Shown piece after piece: positions 54,077 through 62,385 of a stretch of DNA of 64,000 bases. A program made the translations under genes and the position numbers. The stretch is from Mycobacterium sp. ITM-2016-00317. GTDB lineage: Bacteria > Actinomycetota > Actinomycetes > Mycobacteriales > Mycobacteriaceae. How positions within the stretch are numbered: the stretch's first letter is position 1; each line of letters begins with the position of its first letter. The stretch is taken from positions 5,828,001-5,892,000 of the forward strand of contig NZ_CP134399.1 of the NCBI RefSeq assembly GCF_002968295.1. Reading direction: 5' to 3'. The notes beneath the pieces were generated by a model. The model saw only the letters and a list, made by a program, of their open reading frames with translations, made no database searches and had not been told where the DNA came from.

Positions 54077-54484
54077 ATGGGTTACGCGTTGTCCACGACT
54101 CTGCACACCACGTTCGAGGACGCGGTCGAGCGCACCCGGAAGGCGTTGGCCGATCAGGGTTTCGGCGTGCTGACCGAGATCGACATGAAGGCCACGCTGA
54201 AGGCGAAGCTCGGCGAGGACATCGAGGACTACCTGATCCTGGGAGCCTGCAATCCGCCGCTGGCGCACCGCGCGGTCAACGCCGACCGCCAGATCGGGTT
54301 GCTGCTGCCGTGCAACGTCGCGGTGCGCTCCGACCCGTCGGCCGACGACGCCGTGATCATCGACGCGATGGATCCTCAGATCATGGTCCAGGTCTCGGAT
54401 GCACCGGAGCTGCGTGAGGTGGCCGACGAAGCGGCCACCAAGCTGAGGGCTGCGATCGACGCTCTCGGATCCGCCGACCACTGA
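54077..54484 (+). CDS. DUF302-domain protein
   Basis: A 135-residue protein with the DUF302 fold: FEDAVERTRKALADQGFGVL at the N-terminus, LGACNPPLAHRAV, then LLPCNVAVR. Two cysteines sit in these conserved segments and could take part in thiol or persulfide chemistry. DUF302 proteins are often found in sulfur-oxidation loci, but their function is unknown. It lies between the CstR-like gene and the second MBL-rhodanese gene, with a GGAGGAG site upstream. Confidence 0.85.
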   Translation: MGYALSTTLHTTFEDAVERTRKALADQGFGVLTEIDMKATLKAKLGEDIEDYLILGACNPPLAHRAVNADRQIGLLLPCNVAVRSDPSADDAVIIDAMDPQIMVQVSDAPELREVADEAATKLRAAIDALGSADH

Positions 54485-54501
54485 CAGGAGGGCGCGACTT
54501 C

Positions 54502-55848
54502 GTGGACGTCGCCGTCATCGAGACTTCAGGCCTGGGCGACCGCAGCTATCTGGTGTGCGCCGACGGCATCGCCGTGGTGGTCGACCCGCAGCGCGACATC
54601 GACCGCGTTCTCAGCCTGGCCGGGGAACGCCAGGTACGGATCACCCATGTGCTGGAGACACATATCCACAACGACTATGTGACCGGAGGCCTCGAGCTGT
54701 CCCGGGTCACCGGCGCCGAGTACGCGGTGCCGGCCGGCGACGAGGTGGGCTATCCGCGGCGGGCCGTCGGCGACGGGGACGTCATCGACGCAGGCCCGAT
54801 CACGTTGCAGGTGGTGCACACCCCCGGCCACACGCACCACCACGTCAGTTACGTGCTGCACGACTCCGACGGGTCGGTCGCCGGCGTCTTCACCGGCGGG
54901 TCGATGCTGCACGGGACGACCGGCCGCACCGACCTGCTGGGTGCCGAGCACACCGAGGAACTCAGCCACGCGCAGTACCACTCCGTCCGCCGATTGGCCG
55001 ACGAGCTGCCCGATGCGGCCGAGGTCTACCCCACCCACGGCTTCGGCAGCTTCTGTTCGGCCACCCCCGCCAGCGGCGACTCCTCCACCATCGCCGAACA
55101 GCGCCGCACCAATCCCGCACTGACCCAGGATGAGCAGACCTACGTCGACGAGTTGCTCGCCGGTCTGGGCGACTACCCCGCCTACTACGCGCACATGGGC
55201 GTGATCAACGCGCAGGGTCCGGAGCCTGTCGATCTGTCCCTGCCCAGGCCGCTGGACCCCGACGAACTCCGGCGCCACATCGCGGCCGGCGACTGGGTGG
55301 TGGATCTGCGCACCCGCACGGCCTTCGCGACCGGCCACCTCGATGGCACGCTGTCTTTCGAGTTGTCCGATTCTTTCGTCAACTATCTCGGCTGGCTCTA
55401 CTCATGGGGGTCTCCGTTGGTGCTGGTCGCCGACGACGTCGACCAGATCGCCGACGCCCGGCGAGAACTGGTGCGCGTCGGCATCGACGAAGTCAGCGGG
55501 GCCGCGGTCGGTGACATCGGCACGCTGGCCGGCGACACTCCGCTGCGGTCCTACCGGGTGGCCGAGTTCACCGATCTCGCCGGGGAACTGGGCGATTCGC
55601 CGCCGACCGTGCTCGATGTCCGGCAGAGCCGCGAGCACGACGAGGGCCATGTCCGCGGCGCGCTCAACATCCCGTTGCACGAACTCGGCAAGCGGCTGGC
55701 CGAGGTTCCGTCGGGCGAGATCTGGGTGCACTGCGCGTCCGGGTACCGCGCGGCGATCGCCGCGTCGATGATCGACAGCGACGACCGCCGGGTGGTCCTC
55801 GTCGACGACACCTTCGAGAAAGCCGGCGAGCTGAACATCGTCGGGTAG
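54502..55848 (+). CDS. Second MBL-rhodanese protein, altered iron site
   Basis: A 448-residue paralogue of the protein at 50684: MBL domain (THIHNDYVTGG, HTPGHTHHH) followed by two rhodanese domains, the last with Cys411 in WVHCASGYRA. In ETHE1-type enzymes the third iron ligand is the Asp of TGD. Here that segment reads FTGGSMLHGTTGRTDLL, so the Asp is Gly. It may bind metal differently or act mainly as a sulfurtransferase. The GTG start at 54502 follows AGGAGG. Last gene of the CstR-DUF302 unit. Confidence 0.84.
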   Translation: MDVAVIETSGLGDRSYLVCADGIAVVVDPQRDIDRVLSLAGERQVRITHVLETHIHNDYVTGGLELSRVTGAEYAVPAGDEVGYPRRAVGDGDVIDAGPITLQVVHTPGHTHHHVSYVLHDSDGSVAGVFTGGSMLHGTTGRTDLLGAEHTEELSHAQYHSVRRLADELPDAAEVYPTHGFGSFCSATPASGDSSTIAEQRRTNPALTQDEQTYVDELLAGLGDYPAYYAHMGVINAQGPEPVDLSLPRPLDPDELRRHIAAGDWVVDLRTRTAFATGHLDGTLSFELSDSFVNYLGWLYSWGSPLVLVADDVDQIADARRELVRVGIDEVSGAAVGDIGTLAGDTPLRSYRVAEFTDLAGELGDSPPTVLDVRQSREHDEGHVRGALNIPLHELGKRLAEVPSGEIWVHCASGYRAAIAASMIDSDDRRVVLVDDTFEKAGELNIVG

Positions 55849-55850
55849 CC

Positions 55851-56189
55851 CTACCAGGCGAACAACAGCACCCCGGCCACGGCCAGTGCGAAGGCGATCG
55901 TGGCAGCCCCGATCAGCACGACCTCATTCTGCGGCGCGGCGAGGACCACCCGACCGGCCACCACCGGGCTGTCCCTGATCTGCCGGGACCGCCGGTAGCC
56001 GAGCACGAGGACCAGCAGGGCCAGCAGCGCCGCGAGCACCGCCAGCCATATCCGCTCCGGACCGAGCGGCCCGTGCTGGCGCAGCAGGACCAGCGCCCCA
56101 CCCACCAGGAATCCGAACGAGCTTCTCTCCCAGGACAACAGGGTGCGCTCCCCCGGCAGCCCCGGCTTGCTCGGCGCGCGGCGAGCCAT
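55851..56189 (-). CDS. DUF202-domain membrane protein
   Basis: Small inner-membrane protein of 112 residues with the DUF202 signature PGERTLLSWERSSFGFLVGG and three hydrophobic helices. Function unknown. It pairs with the adjacent DUF202 gene (one base apart), a common two-gene arrangement in actinobacteria. It is convergent with the MBL-rhodanese gene, with only two bases between the stops. Confidence 0.82.
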   Translation of the reverse strand: MARRAPSKPGLPGERTLLSWERSSFGFLVGGALVLLRQHGPLGPERIWLAVLAALLALLVLVLGYRRSRQIRDSPVVAGRVVLAAPQNEVVLIGAATIAFALAVAGVLLFAW

Positions 56190-56190
56190 G

Positions 56191-56544
56191 TCACTGACCG
56201 GCCGGCGGCCAGACCACCAGTACCACGAGCACCACCATGGTCACCACGAAGATCCCGCCGCCCAGCAACAACGGCACATGGGTGGTCGGCAGGTCCTCGT
56301 CGCGCCGCATCGCGGTCTGGACGTGCTGCCAGCGCCGCACCGCCAGGGCGGCCAGCACTCCGCCGCCCGCGGTGAGCACCACGCTCAGGCCGTGGCGTAC
56401 CCCGGGAATGCCGAAGGACGGCACGAACTGGACCACGGCGATGCCCCCGGCGATCAGCGCCAGCGCCGTCCGGATCCACGCCAGGAAGGTCCGCTCGTTG
56501 GCCAACGTGAAGCGATAGTCGGGTTCCTGCTCCCCCGAGCTCAT
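56191..56544 (-). CDS. DUF202/YidH-family membrane protein
   Basis: A 117-residue YidH-like protein with FTLANERTFLAWIRTALALI and three hydrophobic helices, the last VPLLLGGGIFVVTMVVLVVL. Function unknown. The ATG at 56544 is preferred; an in-frame GTG at 56568 is possible. It is co-transcribed with the second DUF202 gene. Confidence 0.82.
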   Translation of the reverse strand: MSSGEQEPDYRFTLANERTFLAWIRTALALIAGGIAVVQFVPSFGIPGVRHGLSVVLTAGGGVLAALAVRRWQHVQTAMRRDEDLPTTHVPLLLGGGIFVVTMVVLVVLVVWPPAGQ

Positions 56545-56694
56545 CGGCGCACGTCCCTTCGAGCACACATCGCGGTCAGCCTACGTCGCCACCGGGCGAG
56601 AACGGACCATCCACGTCACGTGATCGGCGGGTTCCTCGTGATGGTCGGTCATGCCGCCCCCGTGTCCGTCCCGTTGCACATCGGGCACGGCGGC

Positions 56695-57309
56695 TCAGCC
56701 CGATGTGGCCATGCGCTTCCATACCGCCTCGCAGGTCTGCGCCGCGCGGTCGAGTGCCTCCGGGGAGACTTTGGACGCCTGGTAGAAGCTGCGTTCGATC
56801 ATCCAGCACAACGCTCGTGCCAGCGCCTGCGCATCGGCCGGCCCGTCACCGGTCGGTACGCCGCCGCGGCGCAGGACCTCGGCGATGGCGTCGATGGACA
56901 CCTCGGCGGCGCCGGTCCACATCCGGTCGACCTCCGGCACGGTGGAGCCGAGATCGACGGCCATGCGCATCACCGGGCCGTGCTCGCGCCACAGCTGTGC
57001 GGTGCGCTGCAGTGCGGCGGCGATGACCTCGTCCACCGGACCGGTGTCGGTGCGGGCGGAACCCGCCTTCTCCTGCAGGGCCTGCACGGTGCGGGCGACC
57101 AGCGCCGTGAGCACCTCTTGCTTCGACCCGAAGTAGAAGTACAGCGCGCCGCGGGTGATTCCGGCCGCCGCAGCGATGTCACCGACGGTCATGCCGGCAT
57201 AGCCGGTGGACGAGAGCAGGTCCTCGGCGGCATCGAGGATCTGCCGCTCACGCAGGTCACCCTTGCGTACCGCGGGGGCCGTGCGCCGCGAGGGCCAGGA
57301 TTTGGTCAC
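56695..57309 (-). CDS. TetR-family regulator moiety, possible separate product from internal GTG
   Basis: The internal GTG at 57309 has a GGAG site five bases upstream and begins VTKSWPSRRTAP, so a free 204-residue TetR protein could be made. The HTH (MTVGDIAAAAGITRGALYFYF) and the overall pattern resemble EthR. Its likely operator is the near-palindrome at 58205. Confidence 0.6.
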   Translation of the reverse strand: MTKSWPSRRTAPAVRKGDLRERQILDAAEDLLSSTGYAGMTVGDIAAAAGITRGALYFYFGSKQEVLTALVARTVQALQEKAGSARTDTGPVDEVIAAALQRTAQLWREHGPVMRMAVDLGSTVPEVDRMWTGAAEVSIDAIAEVLRRGGVPTGDGPADAQALARALCWMIERSFYQASKVSPEALDRAAQTCEAVWKRMATSG

Positions 57310-58176
57310 CGTTCTCCGAACACTCCTACCGGCGGCCAGTTGTGCACCGTCAGCGAAATCGGTACTGCGAGAGAGGCGGTCCCACCGCCTGATGTCCTCC
57401 TCGACGGCAGCCCGGGCCGCGCCGATCAACCTCAGAGCGTCCGAGCCGAGAACGAGATGCGCCGGCGGGTCAGCCTCGTCCAGTATCGCCAGGACCGCAT
57501 CGGCGGCCTTCGCGGGGTTACCCAGCTGATTACCGCTCGCGTGGACACGCGCCTCGCGAAGGGGTTCGAACAACGCGTCGTAGTCGGCGATGGAACGCTG
57601 CGCACGGGTCATCGATCGGCCCGCCCAGTCGGTGCGGAACGATCCCGGCTCTATCGCTGTGACGTGAATGCCGAACGAGGCCACCTCTTTACGGAGGCCT
57701 TCCAGCATCCCCTCGACGGCGAACTTGCTCGCACAGTAGGCGGACATCCCCGGGACCGCCATCAGACCGGCCATCGACGTGACGGCCATCAGGTGGCCGG
57801 CACGCCGTTCGCGCATGTACGGCAGCGTGGCCTGCAATGTGGCTGCGACGCCGAAGACGTTGGTGGCGAACTGCGCCCGGAGTTCCGACAACGGCGTCTC
57901 CTCGAAGACTCCTTCGAGGCCGTATCCGGCATTGGCGATCACGACGTCGATGGGCCCGACTGTCGATTCGACGTCAGCCACCGTCGCGAAGACGGCCGAA
58001 TCCGCGGTCACATCGAGGATGCGGGCGTGGGCACGCCCGGGCGCCAGCGACCTGAATGCCGCGGCGTCCTCGGTTCTGCGCACCGTGCCCACCACCTGGT
58101 GCCCGGCCTCCAATGCCCCGATCGCGAACGCCCGCCCCAGGCCGCTACTCACGCCGGTGATGAGAAAAGTCCTCAC
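56695..58176 (-). CDS. SDR-TetR fusion in one open frame
   Basis: One uninterrupted 493-codon frame joins a complete short-chain dehydrogenase (residues 1 to about 285; TGVSSGLGRAFA, NAGYGLEG, YCASK) to a complete EthR-like TetR regulator (about 290-493). The dehydrogenase normally ends near LSRSTDF. A TAG lies just beyond that point, near 57330, but one base out of frame. So this is either a genuine enzyme-repressor fusion or an ordinary two-gene operon joined by a one-base insertion. The GTG at 58176 follows AGGAGG. Confidence 0.7.
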   Translation of the reverse strand: MRTFLITGVSSGLGRAFAIGALEAGHQVVGTVRRTEDAAAFRSLAPGRAHARILDVTADSAVFATVADVESTVGPIDVVIANAGYGLEGVFEETPLSELRAQFATNVFGVAATLQATLPYMRERRAGHLMAVTSMAGLMAVPGMSAYCASKFAVEGMLEGLRKEVASFGIHVTAIEPGSFRTDWAGRSMTRAQRSIADYDALFEPLREARVHASGNQLGNPAKAADAVLAILDEADPPAHLVLGSDALRLIGAARAAVEEDIRRWDRLSRSTDFADGAQLAAGRSVRRTVTKSWPSRRTAPAVRKGDLRERQILDAAEDLLSSTGYAGMTVGDIAAAAGITRGALYFYFGSKQEVLTALVARTVQALQEKAGSARTDTGPVDEVIAAALQRTAQLWREHGPVMRMAVDLGSTVPEVDRMWTGAAEVSIDAIAEVLRRGGVPTGDGPADAQALARALCWMIERSFYQASKVSPEALDRAAQTCEAVWKRMATSG

Positions 58177-58204
58177 AAGTCCTCCTGGAACGTCACTGAT
58201 CTAC

Positions 58205-58220
58205 ACAGTGTCGACTCTGT
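58205..58220. promoter_or_regulatory. Candidate TetR operator ACAG-T-GTCGAC-T-CTGT
   Basis: A 16-base sequence symmetric at 14 positions, 29 bases upstream of the SDR-TetR start. It lies where a repressor would block the promoter. Candidate site for the TetR moiety at 56695. Confidence 0.4.
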
Positions 58221-58277
58221 TCGACGGTCCGTCAAGTAAGTACCTCCTCGTCCGCTCCGGCCGAGTCGGGCGCTAAC

Positions 58278-58293
58278 GTAGTCGGGTGACTAC
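58278..58293. promoter_or_regulatory. TetR operator GTAGTC-N4-GACTAC over a start codon
   Basis: Perfect six-base arms overlapping the GTG start of the TetR gene at 58286. Almost the same 26-base sequence, including flanks, recurs at 59677-59702. This strongly suggests autoregulation by that TetR protein. Confidence 0.65.
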
Positions 58294-58861
58294 GGCAGAA
58301 GGTGGCCCCACCGATGCCGCAGCACGCATCCGACCGGTCGTGCTGTCGCACGCGGCTGACCTGTTCGCCGAACGCGGCCCGGCGGCGACGACCCTGCGTG
58401 ACATCGCCGCCCGTTCGAAGGTCAACGCGGGACTGATATTTCGTCATGTCGGCAACAAGGACGCCGTGGTGGCGGCCGTGCTCGACCACCTCGCCGACGA
58501 GCTTGCGGTCGCGCGGGACTCGGACATGCCGCCCGACGAGATCGAAGCCCGCGCCGAACGGAGCTGGCGGGTGATCGCCCGCGCGCTGCTGGACGGATTC
58601 GACGTGGGCGGGCTCCAGCACCGGTTTCCCAACATCGAGCAACTCGTCGCGGCCGCCCGCGAACACTGCGACGACGATTACGCGGCTCGGGTTGCCACCG
58701 CGGACGCCCTCGCCCTCCAGCTGGGCTGGCGACTGTTCGGCCCTTACCTGAGGGCCGCGACCGGGTTGAGCGACCGCCGCGGCCGTACCGTCCCCAAACC
58801 ACCGGTGACCGGTCCGCTCGGCGAGCATCTCGCCGACCCCCGCGGCCTACCGCAGGACTGA
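58286..58861 (+). CDS. TetR-family regulator
   Basis: A 191-residue regulator with a TetR HTH at about residues 12-58 (TTLRDIAARSKVNAGLIFRHV) and a helical C-terminal domain. Its own start codon lies inside a GTAGTC-N4-GACTAC palindrome, so it probably represses itself. Two more copies lie upstream of the convergent DUF308 gene, its likely target. The GTG at 58286 is the only start upstream of the HTH in this frame. Confidence 0.85.
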   Translation: MTTAEGGPTDAAARIRPVVLSHAADLFAERGPAATTLRDIAARSKVNAGLIFRHVGNKDAVVAAVLDHLADELAVARDSDMPPDEIEARAERSWRVIARALLDGFDVGGLQHRFPNIEQLVAAAREHCDDDYAARVATADALALQLGWRLFGPYLRAATGLSDRRGRTVPKPPVTGPLGEHLADPRGLPQD

Positions 58862-58884
58862 GGCATCGCCGCTCCGCGCCGACG

Positions 58885-59508
58885 TCAGCGACTCCCCTCC
58901 AAGGACGAAGCGCCCGCGGCGGTGTCGGCCGAGCGCCGGCGTCGTCGCGCAGCCGACACGATCAACCAAGCGGCCGAGACGAGGAAGTAGAAGGCGCCGA
59001 ACGCGGCATACGGCGCGATGTCGGCGACGCTGGGCACCTCCGGGGCGCCGGCCGCCCGCAGGAACATCGCGCCGGCAAACGCCGATTGCGCACCGCTGAT
59101 GATCATGACCCACTGGCCTCCGGCGAGCTTCCAGCGGCGCACCGCCGTCGCCAACTGGAGCAGACCCGACAGGGCGGCCCACACTCCGAATACGCCCAGA
59201 ACGGCGTTCATGCTCGCAGCGAGCGCGAACGCCACGGCGACTGTGGTCACGATGCTGACCGCGGCGTTGAACGTCTGGGTGGGATTACGCCGGAGACCGC
59301 CGTTGCGCCGGGCGTCGACGACATTCGCCAGGGCGTCCCAGGCCGGATAGATCAACAGCAAGGTACTTGCGACGATCGGGGACTGAGGGCCGACAGCCAC
59401 CGCGGCCGCAACCCAGACGAGCGAAACCACACCCCGCAGTGCGTAGTAGGACTTCAGCCACCGGTCGGTATCCGAGGACTCCCGGCCGTTGAGCGCGTTG
59501 TCTGTCAT
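58885..59508 (-). CDS. DUF308 (HdeD-like) membrane protein
   Basis: A 207-residue membrane protein with about six hydrophobic helices in three pairs, as in the DUF308/HdeD family, and a basic C-terminal tail (SAARRRRRSA). Molecular function unknown; relatives are linked to acid or envelope stress. The ATG at 59508 follows GAGGAGAG. The TetR operator pair at 59659-59698 is about 150 bases upstream, which makes it the probable target of the convergent TetR gene. Confidence 0.8.
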   Translation of the reverse strand: MTDNALNGRESSDTDRWLKSYYALRGVVSLVWVAAAVAVGPQSPIVASTLLLIYPAWDALANVVDARRNGGLRRNPTQTFNAAVSIVTTVAVAFALAASMNAVLGVFGVWAALSGLLQLATAVRRWKLAGGQWVMIISGAQSAFAGAMFLRAAGAPEVPSVADIAPYAAFGAFYFLVSAAWLIVSAARRRRRSADTAAGASSLEGSR

Positions 59509-59982
59509 CGTCTCTCCTCAAACGAGGCGCAAGCGTGAGGCGCTCACTCCTCCTGTTGTGCCACAGGGATTTTCGCTATTGGCACCCGTTGGACGACGTT
59601 GTGGTACGGGATGCCGGCCTGCGCAGCGGGGGTGGTTACCCAAATTCCGGATGCGCATGCAGTCAGCTGACTACACGCTAATGTAGTCAGCTGACTACGG
59701 CAAGGCGTGGCTGGCAGCCTGAACGTGGACGCCACTCGTTGCCAGAACTTCCGCGGTCTGGATGCCGACCTTGCGGAGCCGGGGGTAGCCTTCGAGTGGG
59801 TCCTCTCGCTTTCGACGCGGAATGCGATGGGAAGAAGCGGTGTTGACCAGAACGGTGCCGCATCGATGCCGATGCGGCAAAGTCGTGTCTTGTTGCGTGT
59901 AAACCACTGCGCACCAACACGTTCCGCGCGTGTGCACCGTTACCTGCTTCAATGGGGTCGGAGCTCGGGAGGGGAGTTGAAG
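59509..59982. other. Divergent intergenic region with operators and a hairpin
   Basis: About 470 bases between the DUF308 gene (minus) and the cutinase gene (plus), with no credible coding frame. It contains the duplicated TetR operator (59659-59698) and a hairpin at 59856-59879 with ten-base arms and a four-base loop. The short frames that cross it overlap the operators and have no similarity I recognise. Confidence 0.5.
59659..59698. promoter_or_regulatory. Double TetR operator (two copies of RYAGTCAGCTGACTAC type)
   Basis: GCAGTCAGCTGACTAC at 59659-59674 and the perfect palindrome GTAGTCAGCTGACTAC at 59683-59698, 24 bases centre to centre. The second copy and its flanks match the site over the TetR start at 58278. 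It lies upstream of the DUF308 gene and could also affect the cutinase promoter. Confidence 0.7.
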
Positions 59983-60681
59983 GTGGGTATCAGAAAGGTC
60001 TTGGCGTTACCCGGCGCGGCGGCACTGGCGATGATGGCGGTGTCGACCAGCCTGGCGTCGCCCGTTTCTGCCCAGGAGTGTCCGGACGTCGAGGTGATAT
60101 TCGCCCGCGGAACCAATGAGCCACCGGGTGTGGGCCCTACGGGGCAGGCGTTCATCGATGCACTACGCCCGCAGATCGGCGATAAAACGCTGGCCGTATA
60201 TCCGGTCAACTACCCGGCCATCGACCAATGGGCCACCGGCGTGGAAGGCGTCAGGGACGCGAGCACCCGCATCCTCTCGATGGCAAGTACCTGTCCCAGT
60301 ACGGATCTGGTGCTCGGCGGGTACTCACAGGGCGCGGCCGTGGCCGGGTTTGTCACCTCGGCGGCGGTGCCCGCCGGCGTGGATCCCGCGACGGTGCCCA
60401 AGCCACTGGATCCCGAGGTCGCCGAGCACGTCGCCGCCGTTGTGCTGTTCGGTATGCCGAACCCTCGGGCGATGGGTTTCCTCGGCGAGCCGACGGTGAC
60501 CATCGGTCCGCTTTACGTGTCGAAGACGAGCGCGTTGTGCGCCGTCGAAGACCCGGTGTGTTCGGACGGACTGAATTTCGCCATGCACACCCCTGGCAGC
60601 TACAACGGCGACCTGACCCAGCGGGGAGCAGAGTTCGCCGCCAGTCGCCTCAACGGAACCGGCGACGTGACGCCGCGCTGA
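59983..60681 (+). CDS. Cutinase-family secreted serine esterase
   Basis: Secreted esterase of 232 residues (Culp family). An N-terminal signal peptide (RKVLALPGAAALAMMAV, cleavage near PVSA-QE) precedes the cutinase domain: CPDVEVIFARGTNEPPGVG, nucleophile Ser in GGYSQGA, Asp in CAVEDPVC and His in FAMHTPGSY. The disulfide-forming cysteines are present. The GTG at 59983 is chosen because a GGAGGGGAG site lies just before it and the signal peptide starts there. Mycobacterial cutinases hydrolyse lipids or esters outside the cell. Confidence 0.92.
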   Translation: MGIRKVLALPGAAALAMMAVSTSLASPVSAQECPDVEVIFARGTNEPPGVGPTGQAFIDALRPQIGDKTLAVYPVNYPAIDQWATGVEGVRDASTRILSMASTCPSTDLVLGGYSQGAAVAGFVTSAAVPAGVDPATVPKPLDPEVAEHVAAVVLFGMPNPRAMGFLGEPTVTIGPLYVSKTSALCAVEDPVCSDGLNFAMHTPGSYNGDLTQRGAEFAASRLNGTGDVTPR

Positions 60682-60750
60682 GTTCGCCCTCGACACGCAC
60701 CGGCCTGCCCGGGACGCAGACCGATTGGGGGGCAGGGCAAGTCGCGGAGA

Positions 60751-61509
60751 TCAGCTCGGTACGGCCGCCTTCAACGTCGCCAGCGCGGCGGCACTGAGCC
60801 GGGCAAGCTCCTCGGCGCCCTCGGGATCCAGTGCGCTGCCGACGATCTCGGCCATCCGCCGGTTGGTCGCCTGCTCGGCCTCGGCAAAGCGGTCCTTCTT
60901 GTCCGCGCCGTCGCCGTACGGCTCGGGCCAGCCGAACATCGCGGTATACCCCGGGCCCTTGTTGAGCATGTGCGCTTCCACCGGGGTGACGCCCGACAGG
61001 GACAGCGCGTTGAAGTGCAGCCCGGCGCGCAACTCCCGCAGCACGAACATCACCTGAAGCGCCCTGGCGGGGGCATCGTCGGCCAGCGGCATCGCGCGCC
61101 AGCCGGCGAACAACGGCAGGCTCGCGATCGGCGTCGCCGCGATGATCTTCTCCCCCAGCGCCGCAATGCGGTCCAGCCCGTCGGCTGCCGCGAGGTACTG
61201 ACGCCCGAACTCGGCGGTCTGGTCCCAGTAGACCTCCGCCGCCCCGGCCGCGCCGCGCACAGCGATCCCCTCGTCCCACATCGCCGCCAGCCCGGTCGGC
61301 TCGAACACCGCGAACACCGCGGCGACGGTGGTGCCGGTGGCCTCGCCCAACACCCCGCCCCGGCCGGCGACATAACCCGCCAGCGGATTCTCGTAGCCGG
61401 CGGCGACGCTGCCGGCGTACGTCTGTGGATGCAGCATGAACACCGCAACCGCTTCCTCGATGGCCGCGCCGGCGGCTGCCACGGACTCGATCAGGCCGGT
61501 ATCACTCAT
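60751..61509 (-). CDS. SCO6745-family conserved protein
   Basis: A 252-residue mostly helical protein of the actinobacterial SCO6745 family, with LPLFAGWRAMPLADDAPAR, VLRELRAGLHFNALSLSGV and a C-terminal MFGWPEPYGDG. Function unknown; I see no enzyme motif, signal peptide or membrane helix. The ATG at 61509 is chosen over longer frames because conservation begins there. It is convergent with the cutinase gene and divergent from the Rv1733c-type gene. Confidence 0.75.
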   Translation of the reverse strand: MSDTGLIESVAAAGAAIEEAVAVFMLHPQTYAGSVAAGYENPLAGYVAGRGGVLGEATGTTVAAVFAVFEPTGLAAMWDEGIAVRGAAGAAEVYWDQTAEFGRQYLAAADGLDRIAALGEKIIAATPIASLPLFAGWRAMPLADDAPARALQVMFVLRELRAGLHFNALSLSGVTPVEAHMLNKGPGYTAMFGWPEPYGDGADKKDRFAEAEQATNRRMAEIVGSALDPEGAEELARLSAAALATLKAAVPS

Positions 61510-61664
61510 GGGGGGAAGGGTAGCGCTGCCACTTGTGGCAGCGCGACAAACGCGGCGCGATGTCCTTGTGTCGCTGGTCCAAGCCCCGCACGGCGATTCT
61601 GGCCACCATGGAGAGTGTCGACGTCTGTCCGTCGCCGGAGACCATTGCACAGGAGGCAAGCACA

Positions 61665-62321
61665 GTGCGCCCGCACAGAGCCAGGAGTGAGCACGAGGCC
61701 GGTACCGATCGGGCCGGGGACGACGGCTGGACGCCGTTCAGTCTCGACGTTCCTCGGCTCCCCCTCGTCACGCGGCTGCGGGGGCGCCACCCGCTCGTCC
61801 GTTCCGTGGACCGGATCGAGGCCGCGTTGCTGGTGTTGGCAGTGGCGATGTCGCTCTTCGCTCTTCCGATCGCCGCCGCGGCGGGCACGGCCGTCTACGA
61901 CTCGCTGCGCCACAGCCACGTCGAGCAGACCGCGAACCGCCAGATGGTCGAGGCGACGGTCGGTGAGGTGTCGGTGCGGGGTGATCGGACCCGCCGCGCC
62001 GATGTTCCGGCCACCTGGATCGTCGGCGGCGTCCAGCACAGCGGCACGGTGCGGGCGCCGGCGACCGTCGAGCCCGGCGACACCGTCGAGGTGTGGGTCG
62101 ACGAGGCCGGCAGGCAGGTTCCAGCACCGGCGTCGGTCGGTTCGGCCCCGGCGCAGGCCGTGACCACGTCGGTGCTGATCTGGGCGGGCGCCGTCGTCGT
62201 CGCGGCGTCGATGTTCGGGATCGGCCGCGCGCTGTGCTCCCGCGCTCGTGACACCCGCTGGGACAGCGGTCTGCACAAGCTGGCGGATTCCGGCGGCGGG
62301 CCCGCGCGGGACCGCCCCTGA
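61665..62321 (+). CDS. Rv1733c-family transmembrane protein
   Basis: A 218-residue mycobacterial membrane protein with two helices: one near residues 45-70 (LVLAVAMSLFALPIAAAAG) and one near 167-190 (VLIWAGAVVVAASMFGIG), flanking an extracellular domain. The RHPLVRSVDRIEA and AAAAGTAVYDS segments closely match M. tuberculosis Rv1733c, a DosR-regulon antigen. The GTG at 61665 follows AGGAGG. I did not identify a DosR box upstream. Function unknown. Confidence 0.85.
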   Translation: MRPHRARSEHEAGTDRAGDDGWTPFSLDVPRLPLVTRLRGRHPLVRSVDRIEAALLVLAVAMSLFALPIAAAAGTAVYDSLRHSHVEQTANRQMVEATVGEVSVRGDRTRRADVPATWIVGGVQHSGTVRAPATVEPGDTVEVWVDEAGRQVPAPASVGSAPAQAVTTSVLIWAGAVVVAASMFGIGRALCSRARDTRWDSGLHKLADSGGGPARDRP

Positions 62322-62339
62322 TCACACCTTTGACAACAT

Positions 62340-62354
62340 TGTCACTTAGTGACA
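62340..62354. promoter_or_regulatory. TetR operator copy 1, TGTCACTTAGTGACA
   Basis: A 15-base palindrome (mismatch only at the central base) in front of the TetR gene at 62386, partly overlapping a TTGACA element at 62330. A second copy lies 24 bases downstream. Confidence 0.68.
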
Positions 62355-62363
62355 CAGTGGTGC

Positions 62364-62378
62364 TGTCACTAAGTGACA
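62364..62378. promoter_or_regulatory. TetR operator copy 2, TGTCACTAAGTGACA
   Basis: Second copy of the same palindrome, just before the ribosome site of the TetR gene. Two copies 24 bases apart suggest tight autorepression. Confidence 0.68.
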
Positions 62379-62385
62379 GGAGGTT

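Noticed and set aside
59544..59952. Small genes in the DUF308-cutinase gap
   Set aside because: The short frames overlap the TetR operators, lack ribosome sites and match no family I recognise.
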